Positions 1 to 5,567 of a stretch of 8,072 bases of DNA are shown here, in pieces (within the stretch, counting starts at the first letter, position 1; the number at the start of each line of letters is the position of its first letter). The notes beneath the pieces are model-generated. The model saw only the letters and a list, made by a program, of their open reading frames with translations, was not told the DNA's origin and searched no databases. The position numbers and the translations under genes were made by a program. The DNA is from JBGTSJ01 sp041940305 (lineage in GTDB: Bacteria; Planctomycetota; Planctomycetia; Planctomycetales; Planctomycetaceae): NCBI GenBank assembly GCA_041940305.1, contig JBGTSJ010000050.1, positions 1 through 8,072 on the forward strand, read 5' to 3'.

Positions 1-709
1 CCTGGGCGCTGCCCTTGCCCACGTCGCCGTAGCCAGCGACCACAGCCACCTTGCCAGCGATCATCACGTCGGTGGCGCGCTTGATGCCGTCCACCAGCGA
101 TTCGCGGCAGCCATACAGGTTGTCGAACTTGCTCTTGGTCACAGAGTCGTTGACGTTAAACGCCGGGCAACCCAGCTTCCCCTGCGCGTGCATCTGGTAC
201 AGCCGGTGCACGCCGGTCGTCGTCTCCTCGGTAAGCCCCTTGATCCCCTCGAGCAGTTCGGGGTACTTCTGGTGCACCATGTAGGTCAGGTCGCCGCCGT
301 CATCGAGGATCATGTTCAGTGGCTGGCCGTCCTCCCAGAACAGCGACTGCTCGATGCACCAGTCGAACTCCTCGTTCGTCTCCCCCTTCCAGGCGAACAC
401 GGCCGTGTTCTTCGCCGCGATGGCCGCGGCGGCGTAATCCTGCGTCGAGAAAATATTGCAACTCGACCACCGGACCGACGCACCCAGTTCCTGCAGCGTC
501 TCGATCAGCACGGCGGTCTCGACCGTCATGTGCAGGCAGCCGGCGATGCGGGCCCCGGCCAGCGGCTTGGACTTGCCGTACTTCTTGCGGAGCGACATCA
601 GCCCCGGCATTTCAATCTCGGCCAGATCGATCGCCTTGCGGCCCAGTTCGGCGAGAGACAGGTCTTTGACCTTGTACGGCAGGGCCTTGGCAGGAGCGGC
701 AGTCGGCAT
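1..709 (-). CDS. ahcY: S-adenosylhomocysteinase (adenosylhomocysteine hydrolase), N-terminal part, cut by left window edge
   Basis: Reversibly hydrolyses S-adenosyl-L-homocysteine to adenosine and homocysteine in the cytoplasm, relieving product inhibition of methyltransferases and feeding homocysteine back to methionine. The visible 236 residues carry family signatures in the right order: DDGGD at 136-140, EETTTG at 161-166, NVNDSVTKSKFDN at 185-197 (catalytic Lys194 and Asp198-type region, with Asn/Lys/Asp of the active site) and the start of the NAD-binding loop GYGDVGKG at 226-233. The rest of the NAD domain lies beyond the left edge. The start is the ATG at 709. It gives the usual short leader before the conserved YKVKDLSLAELGRKAIDLAE segment; the next in-frame Met is residue 34, inside conserved sequence. 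No good Shine-Dalgarno site precedes it. It is divergent from the plus-strand genes that include metF of the same cycle, and its leader holds several hairpins. Identification is secure. Confidence 0.97.
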   Translation of the reverse strand, partial: MPTAAPAKALPYKVKDLSLAELGRKAIDLAEIEMPGLMSLRKKYGKSKPLAGARIAGCLHMTVETAVLIETLQELGASVRWSSCNIFSTQDYAAAAIAAKNTAVFAWKGETNEEFDWCIEQSLFWEDGQPLNMILDDGGDLTYMVHQKYPELLEGIKGLTEETTTGVHRLYQMHAQGKLGCPAFNVNDSVTKSKFDNLYGCRESLVDGIKRATDVMIAGKVAVVAGYGDVGKGSAQ

Positions 710-730
710 AATCGACGTGATTCTTAATCC

Positions 731-811
731 AGATTGGACATCCGCCGGCGGACATGTTGATCCGCGCCCCGACAGGGGAGCGCGCCGCCGACGCACAGAG
801 TTGTACTCTGT
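731..811 (-). promoter_or_regulatory. Structured leader of ahcY: three inverted repeats in a row
   Basis: Three self-complementary elements lie 20-100 bp upstream of the ahcY start. The first is a perfect 12-bp palindrome, TCCGCCGGCGGA, at 731-742. The second is a GC-rich stem at 763-767 plus 768-770 pairing with 780-784 plus 776-778, with one bulged A at 779 and a 5-nt loop at 771-775. The third is a perfect 7-bp stem, ACAGAGT at 795-801 with ACTCTGT at 805-811, around a 3-nt loop. If transcription starts upstream of 811, the ahcY mRNA would carry these as hairpins. I compared the region by eye with the SAH riboswitch core and saw no match. No U-run follows any stem, so these are not typical intrinsic terminators. 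A regulatory role is inferred; GC-rich DNA yields some palindromes by chance. Confidence 0.35.
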
Positions 812-854
812 CGCGAACCATAGACAATACAGTATCGCCGAACAACCAGCCAAC

Positions 855-868
855 TGCGCCGCGGCGCA
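855..868. repeat. Perfect 14-bp palindrome in the divergent gap
   Basis: TGCGCCGCGGCGCA reads identically on both strands. It lies near the middle of the gap between ahcY (start 709) and the secreted-protein gene (start 990), about 145 and 120 bp from the two starts. Such a site could bind a dimeric regulator serving both divergent genes. It could also be a by-product of high GC content. No known operator consensus was recognised. Confidence 0.35.
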
Positions 869-928
869 GAGCGCCGCCGGAGTCATTGCCCTGTTCCGAA
901 CGTCGCCCAACGCGGCATGTCGTCCACC

Positions 929-949
929 GTCGGACGCAGGTCGTCCGAC
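929..949. repeat. Perfect 8-bp inverted repeat with 5-nt spacer upstream of the secreted-protein gene
   Basis: GTCGGACG at 929-936 is the exact reverse complement of CGTCCGAC at 942-949, separated by CAGGT. The repeat ends 40 bp before the ATG at 990. It is either a hairpin in the 5' untranslated region of that gene or a two-half-site operator (centre-to-centre 13 bp). No T-tract follows, so it does not look like a terminator. Confidence 0.4.
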
Positions 950-989
950 CGCCCGAGATTCGTGCATTGTCCCCTGTCAGGATTCCCGC

Positions 990-1670
990 ATGCACAGATT
1001 CATCCTTTCCGCAATCACGCTGTTGATCATCGTCCAGTCGGCCCCCGCCGCCGACGAGACCTTCAACCAGCTCCCTGAGGACGGTGCCTGGTCGAAGTTT
1101 TATGTGACCGTCACCGGCCCTGGCGGCCTCAATCTCAACATCGAGATGACCCTCAGTTCCGTCGGCAAGACGCAGGCCAACGGCAAGGACTGTCGCTGGA
1201 TCGAGATGCTCTCCGTCAACTCCGCCGATGGGACGCGGCACAACGTCTTCAAGCTGCTGATTCCGGAGGAAGAACTCAAGCAGGGCCCGTTCGCGCGGTC
1301 CGACGTCATCCGCGCATGGGCGGCCGAGATGGAGAACAGCGTCCAAGCCGCTAGCGGCGACGGACTCGCCCCCGTGAGCTTCCTCTTCCCCGACAACCTC
1401 GACGACCCACAGCGCCCCGAGGAGAAGGAAACGATCGACTGGCAGCGGGGCAAGATCGAGTGCCAGGTCCTCACCGGCACGAGCGACTCCCGCCTCGGCA
1501 CCCAGGACATCAACATCGATCACCGCTACCTGCTCGCCCCCGAGATCCCCTTCGGACTCGGCGGCTTCACCAGCGCCCTGCACTTCGGCCCCGACAATAC
1601 CATCACCGTTCAGGCCCGCCTCCTCGACACCGGAACCGAAGCCAAAAGCGCCCTCCCCAACTCCCAGTAA
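990..1670 (+). CDS. Hypothetical secreted protein, 226 aa
   Basis: I do not recognise a family. Residues 1-20 form a clear Sec signal peptide: a short basic start (MHRF), a hydrophobic core at about 4-15, and an A-P-A cleavage site giving a mature protein from Ala21. The mature part has alternating polar and hydrophobic segments typical of beta structure (for example 36-58 and 70-91), an acidic/proline-rich stretch near 135-150, and just two cysteines, Cys68 and Cys158, which could form one disulfide. There are no further membrane helices and no lipobox, so it is probably periplasmic or exported. The start was chosen because it places the signal peptide at the N-terminus; the same frame stays open upstream to 456, but only as antisense to ahcY and non-coding gap. 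It lies 95 bp before metF, so co-transcription is possible but not evident. The fold could be a LolA-like half barrel, but that is a guess. Confidence 0.8.
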   Translation: MHRFILSAITLLIIVQSAPAADETFNQLPEDGAWSKFYVTVTGPGGLNLNIEMTLSSVGKTQANGKDCRWIEMLSVNSADGTRHNVFKLLIPEEELKQGPFARSDVIRAWAAEMENSVQAASGDGLAPVSFLFPDNLDDPQRPEEKETIDWQRGKIECQVLTGTSDSRLGTQDINIDHRYLLAPEIPFGLGGFTSALHFGPDNTITVQARLLDTGTEAKSALPNSQ

Positions 1671-1693
1671 ACCCACATCGCGCGGCAACCATA

Positions 1694-1731
1694 GTCATCC
1701 GCGCAGATCCGCCAAATCCGCGTCATCCGCG
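1694..1731. repeat. ATCCGC direct-repeat cluster in the metF upstream spacer
   Basis: ATCCGC occurs four times in 34 bp, starting at 1697, 1707, 1716 and 1725 (steps of 10, 9 and 9 bp). Within this, GTCATCCGCG is repeated exactly at 1694-1703 and 1722-1731. It fills much of the 95-bp spacer between the secreted-protein gene and metF. The near-helical period would suit stacked protein binding. The degenerate GCGGAT-type pattern (minus-strand reading) also looks like a dispersed intergenic repeat. Only one copy is seen in this window. Confidence 0.5.
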
Positions 1732-1765
1732 GCCCCTCTTCCGACCCGCGGCCCAGAATCTCTCC

Positions 1766-2653
1766 ATGCGTATCGCTGAAGTCTACCGGTCTCGCCCGTT
1801 CGGTCTGTCGATTGAAGTCTTCCCTCCCAAGTCGGAGCAGGGTGACGCCGCGCTCTGGGACACCATCGACCGTCTCGCCCGGTTCGATCCCGCGTTCGTC
1901 TCCTGCACCTATGGCGCCGGCGGCAGCACCCGCACCCGCACCGTCGATATCTGCCGCACAATTCAGAACCGCTTCAACCTCACCGCCACCGCTCACTTCA
2001 CGTGTGTCGGCTCCACGCGCGAAGAACTGCTCGAGTGGCTCGCCATCGCCCGCGCCGCCGGCATCGGCAACATCATGGCCCTCCGCGGCGACGCACCGCA
2101 GGGAGCCGAAAGCTTCAAGCCGGTGGACGGAGGTCTCCGCTACGCGAACGAACTCGTCGCCCTCATTCGCGAGCACCATCCCGACCTCGGCATCGGCGTC
2201 GCCGGCTATCCCGAAAAGCACCCCGAGTGCTGCGACGCGCCGACGGATCTCGCCAATCTCAAGCGGAAAGTCGACGCCGGCGCGAACGCCGTCTTCACGC
2301 AGTTGTTCTACGACAACACGAACTTTTTCCGCTTCCGCGATGCCGCCGGAGATGCGGGCATCGAAGTCCCCATTGTCCCCGGCATCATGCCGATCACTGA
2401 GTTCGCGCGCATCAAGCGGATCACCGCCATGTGTGGGGCCGTTTTCCCGGAAGACCTCGCGTTCCGTCTCGAATCGGTGCAGGACGATGCCGCCGCCCAG
2501 TTCGAGATCGGCGTCGAGTACGCCATCGACCAGTGCCGTGAGCTCATTGACGCCGGAGTCCCCGGGATGCACTTCTATGTCCTCAATAGATCCCAGGCCT
2601 GTGAGCGAATTCTCGACGCGTTAGGCATCGGCGCTGCAACCTCAACAGCCTAG
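1766..2653 (+). CDS. metF: 5,10-methylenetetrahydrofolate reductase, 295 aa
   Basis: Reduces 5,10-methylene-THF to 5-methyl-THF using FAD and NAD(P)H, the committed step that supplies methyl groups for homocysteine remethylation. The single TIM-barrel domain spans the whole protein, the normal length for the bacterial enzyme, which lacks the eukaryotic C-terminal regulatory domain. Visible signatures are SIEVFPPK at 15-22 with catalytic Glu17, CTYGAGGSTR at 47-56, ALRGD at 105-109 (folate/FAD-contacting Asp109), GVAGYPEKHPEC at 144-155, QLFYDN at 179-184 with substrate-binding Gln179, PGIMPI at 205-210 and a C-terminal GMHFYVLNRS. The ATG gives the usual short lead-in to the first strand. There is no clear Shine-Dalgarno site before it. 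Its partner in the methyl cycle, ahcY, is divergent about 1 kb upstream. Assignment is secure. Confidence 0.96.
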   Translation: MRIAEVYRSRPFGLSIEVFPPKSEQGDAALWDTIDRLARFDPAFVSCTYGAGGSTRTRTVDICRTIQNRFNLTATAHFTCVGSTREELLEWLAIARAAGIGNIMALRGDAPQGAESFKPVDGGLRYANELVALIREHHPDLGIGVAGYPEKHPECCDAPTDLANLKRKVDAGANAVFTQLFYDNTNFFRFRDAAGDAGIEVPIVPGIMPITEFARIKRITAMCGAVFPEDLAFRLESVQDDAAAQFEIGVEYAIDQCRELIDAGVPGMHFYVLNRSQACERILDALGIGAATSTA

Positions 2654-2718
2654 CGGCATGCAGGATCGGCGATCATTGACCAAGGAGTCGCGACACCACA
2701 CGGCGACTGGACCGCGAC

Positions 2719-3732
2719 ATGCTCGCTTGCACCGCCTGCTTTAACGATGCGACTCTCTTTCGCTGGCCCCTGGTGGATGCCGCTGCCGGCGGATTCGTGC
2801 TCTGGTCGCTGTTCACACTCGGAATCACGGTTCGCCGCCGTCGTGCCGGGCAAACTGCGTCTCGCATCGATCGCGGCGAAGTCTGGCTGGCCGCGATCGG
2901 TCTGGTCCTGCTTGCGATCGGCCTGCTTACGCTGAGCTGGCGGCTTTGGATGCAGGTCATCACGTTGGCCTGGTGTGGACTGCTGCTGGCCAGAGTGTGG
3001 CGCGCCGGGCCGGGCAGCCGCTGGATGCGCGGGGGCGCGGCCGCCTCGCTGATTCTGGTCGTGATCTCCGGCGTGCAGGCCGTCGCGGCGCAGCGATCAC
3101 CCTCGCACATGGTGCATTGGCTGGGGCGGCTGTCGCCGCATGTGGCTGACAATTCCACAATCGCCGCCTGGACGGTCAGGCGCCATCCCAGCGCAAGTCC
3201 GCTGCTGCTGCAGGAGTTCCGCAACGAGCTGGCCGCCGATCGATCGTATCCCAACCATTACCGCATCAGCATGCTGGCGCGCGTCATCGGGCGAATTGAT
3301 ACGGACGAAGCACGTCGGGGCTTGCTGGATGCATTGAGCAGGCAGGCCGCGGAGCCGGATGCCGAAATCTCAGCATACGCCCGGGCGGCCATCGTTTTGT
3401 CGTATGCGAATCTGAGCGGGCCGGATGGTTTCGATTCGATCTACCGTGAATGGGAGCGGCGGCAGCCGGGCCTTTCGGCGGATGAGAACCTGACCTATGC
3501 CGCCGCACTCTGCATCAGCGATCCCGACCGGGCACGGCTGCTGATTCCAGAGAGCGTGTTGTCGATCAGCGAGTCAGGCAGTTACTGGGGCATGTCCGGC
3601 AGTCGGACGGTCGTCAATTTGCGGACCCTGGTGACGTCGTGCCTGGCCGAAGACCCGCAATCAGGTCCGTCAGCGGACGAGATCCTGGAGTCGATCTATC
3701 CACAGATGAATCTCCCGATGATTCAGAAGTGA
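2719..3732 (+). CDS. Hypothetical membrane protein with four N-terminal helices, 337 aa
   Basis: Not recognised as any known family. The N-terminal third has four likely membrane helices, at about residues 18-38, 55-73, 76-92 and 105-124, separated by short Arg-rich loops (RRRR at 39-42; RVWR at 92-95). The remaining ~210 residues are soluble and look mainly helical, with Ala/Leu/Arg-rich segments and no catalytic motif I can name. They could form a HEAT/TPR-like scaffold. By the positive-inside rule, the Arg-rich 39-42 loop is probably cytoplasmic. The ATG at 2719 has no close Shine-Dalgarno site; a perfect AAGGAG lies 31 bp upstream at 2682-2687, with no ATG, GTG or TTG at a suitable distance. 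An in-frame CTG at 2707 is a less likely start. Composition is unlike its neighbours: G equals or exceeds C on the coding strand, whereas adjacent plus-strand genes are strongly C-rich. Confidence 0.75.
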   Translation: MLACTACFNDATLFRWPLVDAAAGGFVLWSLFTLGITVRRRRAGQTASRIDRGEVWLAAIGLVLLAIGLLTLSWRLWMQVITLAWCGLLLARVWRAGPGSRWMRGGAAASLILVVISGVQAVAAQRSPSHMVHWLGRLSPHVADNSTIAAWTVRRHPSASPLLLQEFRNELAADRSYPNHYRISMLARVIGRIDTDEARRGLLDALSRQAAEPDAEISAYARAAIVLSYANLSGPDGFDSIYREWERRQPGLSADENLTYAAALCISDPDRARLLIPESVLSISESGSYWGMSGSRTVVNLRTLVTSCLAEDPQSGPSADEILESIYPQMNLPMIQK

Positions 3733-3808
3733 AGTTGCGTCGAGCTGAGCGTGGAGTGCGACACGCGGTTGACGCTAGACTGGCGATGCAACTCGTGCAC
3801 GCTCACCC

Positions 3809-3812
3809 GGAG
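3809..3812 (+). promoter_or_regulatory. Shine-Dalgarno site of the DUF1080 gene
   Basis: GGAG sits 8 nt before the ATG at 3821. It is one of the few recognisable ribosome-binding sites in the window and supports that start, which also gives the protein its signal peptide. Confidence 0.6.
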
Positions 3813-3820
3813 ATCTCACC

Positions 3821-4567
3821 ATGCGCTCACTCACTTTGGCGGCCGTATCGATCTGCTGCGTATCGGCCCTGGCCGCCGAACCGGCCCGCGAACAGCTCGA
3901 CGACACCGGCTTCGAAGTCCTGTTCGACGGCACGTCTCTCAAAGGCTGGCACGTCAGCACACAGACCGGCCACTCCGGCGCCAGCATGCACACCAGCGGC
4001 GGCAAGTGGCGCATCGAGGACGGCGCGATCGTCGGCAGCCAGGACATCCCCGGCAACGGAGGCATCATCCTCACCGACCGCCAGTTCGGCGACTTTGAAG
4101 TCATCGTAGAAATGAACAACGACTACGGTCCCGACAGCGGCCTGTTCCTCCGCAGCAACGAGAAAGGCCAGGCCTACCAGTACATGGTGGACTACCACGA
4201 CAACGGCAACCTCGCCGGCATTTACGGCGAAGGGCTATCGGGAGGCATTCATCATCGCAATTTCAACATGCTGGCCGATCCGATTCTGATCTCGATCATC
4301 GAAAATGCGTCGTTCCCCTGCCCGGTCACTCCAGAGCAGTGGCCGTCCCTCTGGAAGCACGGCGAATGGAACGAACTCCGCGCCCGCATCGTCGGCCAGC
4401 CCCCGACCATCACCACCTGGATCAACGGAGTGCAGTTCATGGAGTTCACCGACTCCGAACCGCGTCACCAGCCCGCAGGCAGCATCGCCCTCCAGGTCCA
4501 CGGCGGCGGCGACTACACGCAGCAGTTCGTGCGGTACCGGAATGTTCGTGTCAAGATCCTCAAATGA
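3821..4567 (+). CDS. Secreted DUF1080 (3-keto-disaccharide hydrolase-type) protein, 248 aa
   Basis: DUF1080 has a concanavalin/LamG-like jelly-roll fold. Some members act on 3-keto-glycosides, and the family is expanded in Planctomycetes, where it is linked to polysaccharide use. Here residues 1-18/19 are a Sec signal peptide (cleavage near A-L-A/A), so the protein acts outside the cytoplasm. Family landmarks run in order through the mature protein: FEVLFDGTSLKGW at 31-43, KWRIEDGAIVG at 62-72, the GDFEV strand at 90-94, PDSGLFLRS at 104-112, a YQYMVDYHD segment, EWNELRARIVG from 182, the TWINGVQ strand, and GSIALQVHGG ending near 229. It is a single-domain, stand-alone protein with no cytochrome, PVC-type or anchoring domain. 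The two adjacent cysteines (12-13) lie inside the signal core and do not form a convincing lipobox. It stands alone, with an 88-bp gap before and 215 bp after. The family is secure; the substrate is unknown. Confidence 0.9.
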   Translation: MRSLTLAAVSICCVSALAAEPAREQLDDTGFEVLFDGTSLKGWHVSTQTGHSGASMHTSGGKWRIEDGAIVGSQDIPGNGGIILTDRQFGDFEVIVEMNNDYGPDSGLFLRSNEKGQAYQYMVDYHDNGNLAGIYGEGLSGGIHHRNFNMLADPILISIIENASFPCPVTPEQWPSLWKHGEWNELRARIVGQPPTITTWINGVQFMEFTDSEPRHQPAGSIALQVHGGGDYTQQFVRYRNVRVKILK

Positions 4568-4782
4568 CCACGCCTGTTAAGCCCTGGCCTAGGGGGGCCG
4601 CGCGACCGTCGAGGTGGATCACTTCCGCGAGAGAATCCCCACTGGCCTCGAGGCCCCGGCCGTGAATTGACCTGCTGTGCCTGCGCCGCCGCCGCCGAGG
4701 TTGTGTGGCGATTGCCCGCCAGCCGCCGCAACCGTTACCATCGCACGGCACGACAGCCCATCCCCGCGCGCACTGAGGCCGC
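4568..4782. other. Intergenic gap with a 12-bp palindrome, no gene recognised
   Basis: This 215-bp stretch separates the DUF1080 gene from the NYN-LOTUS operon and should hold that operon's promoter. I find no convincing -35/-10 pair. It contains a perfect palindrome, GGCCTCGAGGCC, at 4644-4655, four tandem GCC triplets at 4685-4696, and a small 5-bp stem, TGGCG...CGCCA, at about 4709-4724. None is followed by a T-run, so no intrinsic terminator can be called. Confidence 0.4.
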
Positions 4783-5556
4783 ATGTCTGACGAAGCTCTG
4801 ATCGCCGTCTTCATCGACTTCGAAAACCTCGCGCTCGGCGTGCGCGACATGAAGCAGGGGAAGTTCCAGATTCAGCTGATCCTCAAGCGGCTGCTGGAGA
4901 AAGGCCGGATCGTCTACAAGCGGGCTTATTGCGACTGGAGCCACTACCGCGACGCCGTCCGTGAGTTCCACGGGGCCGGCATCGAGCTCATCGACATTCC
5001 GCAGTCGCGGATGAGCGGCAAGAACAGCGCCGACATCCGCATGGTCGTCGACGCACTCGACCTCTGCTATTCGAAGGACCACATCGACGCCTTCGCCCTC
5101 GTCTCCGGCGACAGCGATTTCTCACCGCTGGTCTCCAAGCTGAAAGAAAACAACCGCCGCGTCATCGGCTGCGGAGTAAAGAGTTCGACCTCCGACCTGC
5201 TGATCGCCAACTGCGACGAGTTCATCTACTACGACGACCTGCTCCGCGCCGCCGAGAAGGGGAAGCCGCCGACCCCCAAGTCGGCGCCGGGGCAACCGAA
5301 GAAACCGGTCGACAAAAAGACCGAAGCCGCCGAACGCCTGCTGGAAGTCCTGCAATCGCTGGAGCAGGACTACGACCCGGTCTGGGGGTCACTCCTCAAA
5401 CAGACCATCCGCCGCGTCTTCCCCGGCTTCAACGAATCGTATTACGGCTTCGAGACATTTTCCGATCTCCTGGAATACTTCGCCGACGAAGGCCTGATCG
5501 ATCTCGAATACGACGAAGAGCGCCGCAACTACCAGATCCAGCGCAAGAAGAAGTAG
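4783..5556 (+). CDS. NYN-domain (LabA/PIN-like) ribonuclease with C-terminal OST-HTH/LOTUS domain, 257 aa
   Basis: NYN domains are PIN-like, metal-dependent nuclease folds thought to cut RNA. The OST-HTH (LOTUS) winged helix is an RNA-binding module known from germ-granule proteins and MARF1. Residues ~6-154 are the NYN domain. Its expected acidic residues are present: Asp12 in FIDFENL, Asp84 in SADIRMVVDAL, and Asp110/Asp112 in VSGDSDFSPLV, so it should be active. A Lys/Pro-rich linker (~157-180) leads to the LOTUS domain at ~181-254, recognised by the pattern SLLKQTIRRVFPGFNES, then YGFETFSDLLEYFADEGLI. The tail is basic (RKKK). A GAGG 5 nt before the ATG is a modest ribosome-binding site. 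It is first in a three-gene cluster, with the peptidase gene starting 11 nt after its stop. The domain architecture is clear; the RNA target is unknown. Confidence 0.92.
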   Translation: MSDEALIAVFIDFENLALGVRDMKQGKFQIQLILKRLLEKGRIVYKRAYCDWSHYRDAVREFHGAGIELIDIPQSRMSGKNSADIRMVVDALDLCYSKDHIDAFALVSGDSDFSPLVSKLKENNRRVIGCGVKSSTSDLLIANCDEFIYYDDLLRAAEKGKPPTPKSAPGQPKKPVDKKTEAAERLLEVLQSLEQDYDPVWGSLLKQTIRRVFPGFNESYYGFETFSDLLEYFADEGLIDLEYDEERRNYQIQRKKK

Positions 5557-5567
5557 AGAGAGCCCGC

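Noticed and set aside
710..812. SAH riboswitch upstream of ahcY
   Set aside because: Read on the ahcY strand, the conserved core of the known SAH riboswitch is not recognisable; only generic hairpins are seen.
800..828. Promoter-like pairs on both strands: TTGTCT/TACAAC (minus) and TTGTAC/GACAAT (plus), each with a 16-bp spacer
   Set aside because: Each hexamer matches the sigma-70 consensus at only about 4 of 6 positions, and planctomycete promoters are poorly defined. The symmetry follows from the local inverted sequence.
456..989. N-terminal extension of the secreted-protein reading frame back to 456
   Set aside because: The extension is antisense to ahcY and crosses the hairpin-rich gap. 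The ATG at 990 places a proper signal peptide at the N-terminus.
612..1688. Long open frame on the minus strand (358 codons) opposite the secreted-protein gene
   Set aside because: It overlaps the ahcY start and runs antisense to a gene with a clear signal peptide. Its translation is Gly/Asp/Val-rich, as expected from a GC-rich shadow frame.
1610..2572. Long open frame on the minus strand (320 codons) opposite metF
   Set aside because: Fully antisense to an unmistakable metF. The product is low-complexity Gly/Ala/Asp/Val with no motif.
3733..3820. Promoter with a -35 TTGACG at about 3767-3772 before the DUF1080 gene
   Set aside because: No acceptable -10 hexamer lies 16-18 bp downstream.
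4564..4665. 33-codon open frame starting at an ATGA overlap with the DUF1080 stop
   Set aside because: Overlapping start/stop suggests coupling, but the peptide is Pro/Arg/Ser-rich with no recognisable feature, and short open frames are common at this GC content.
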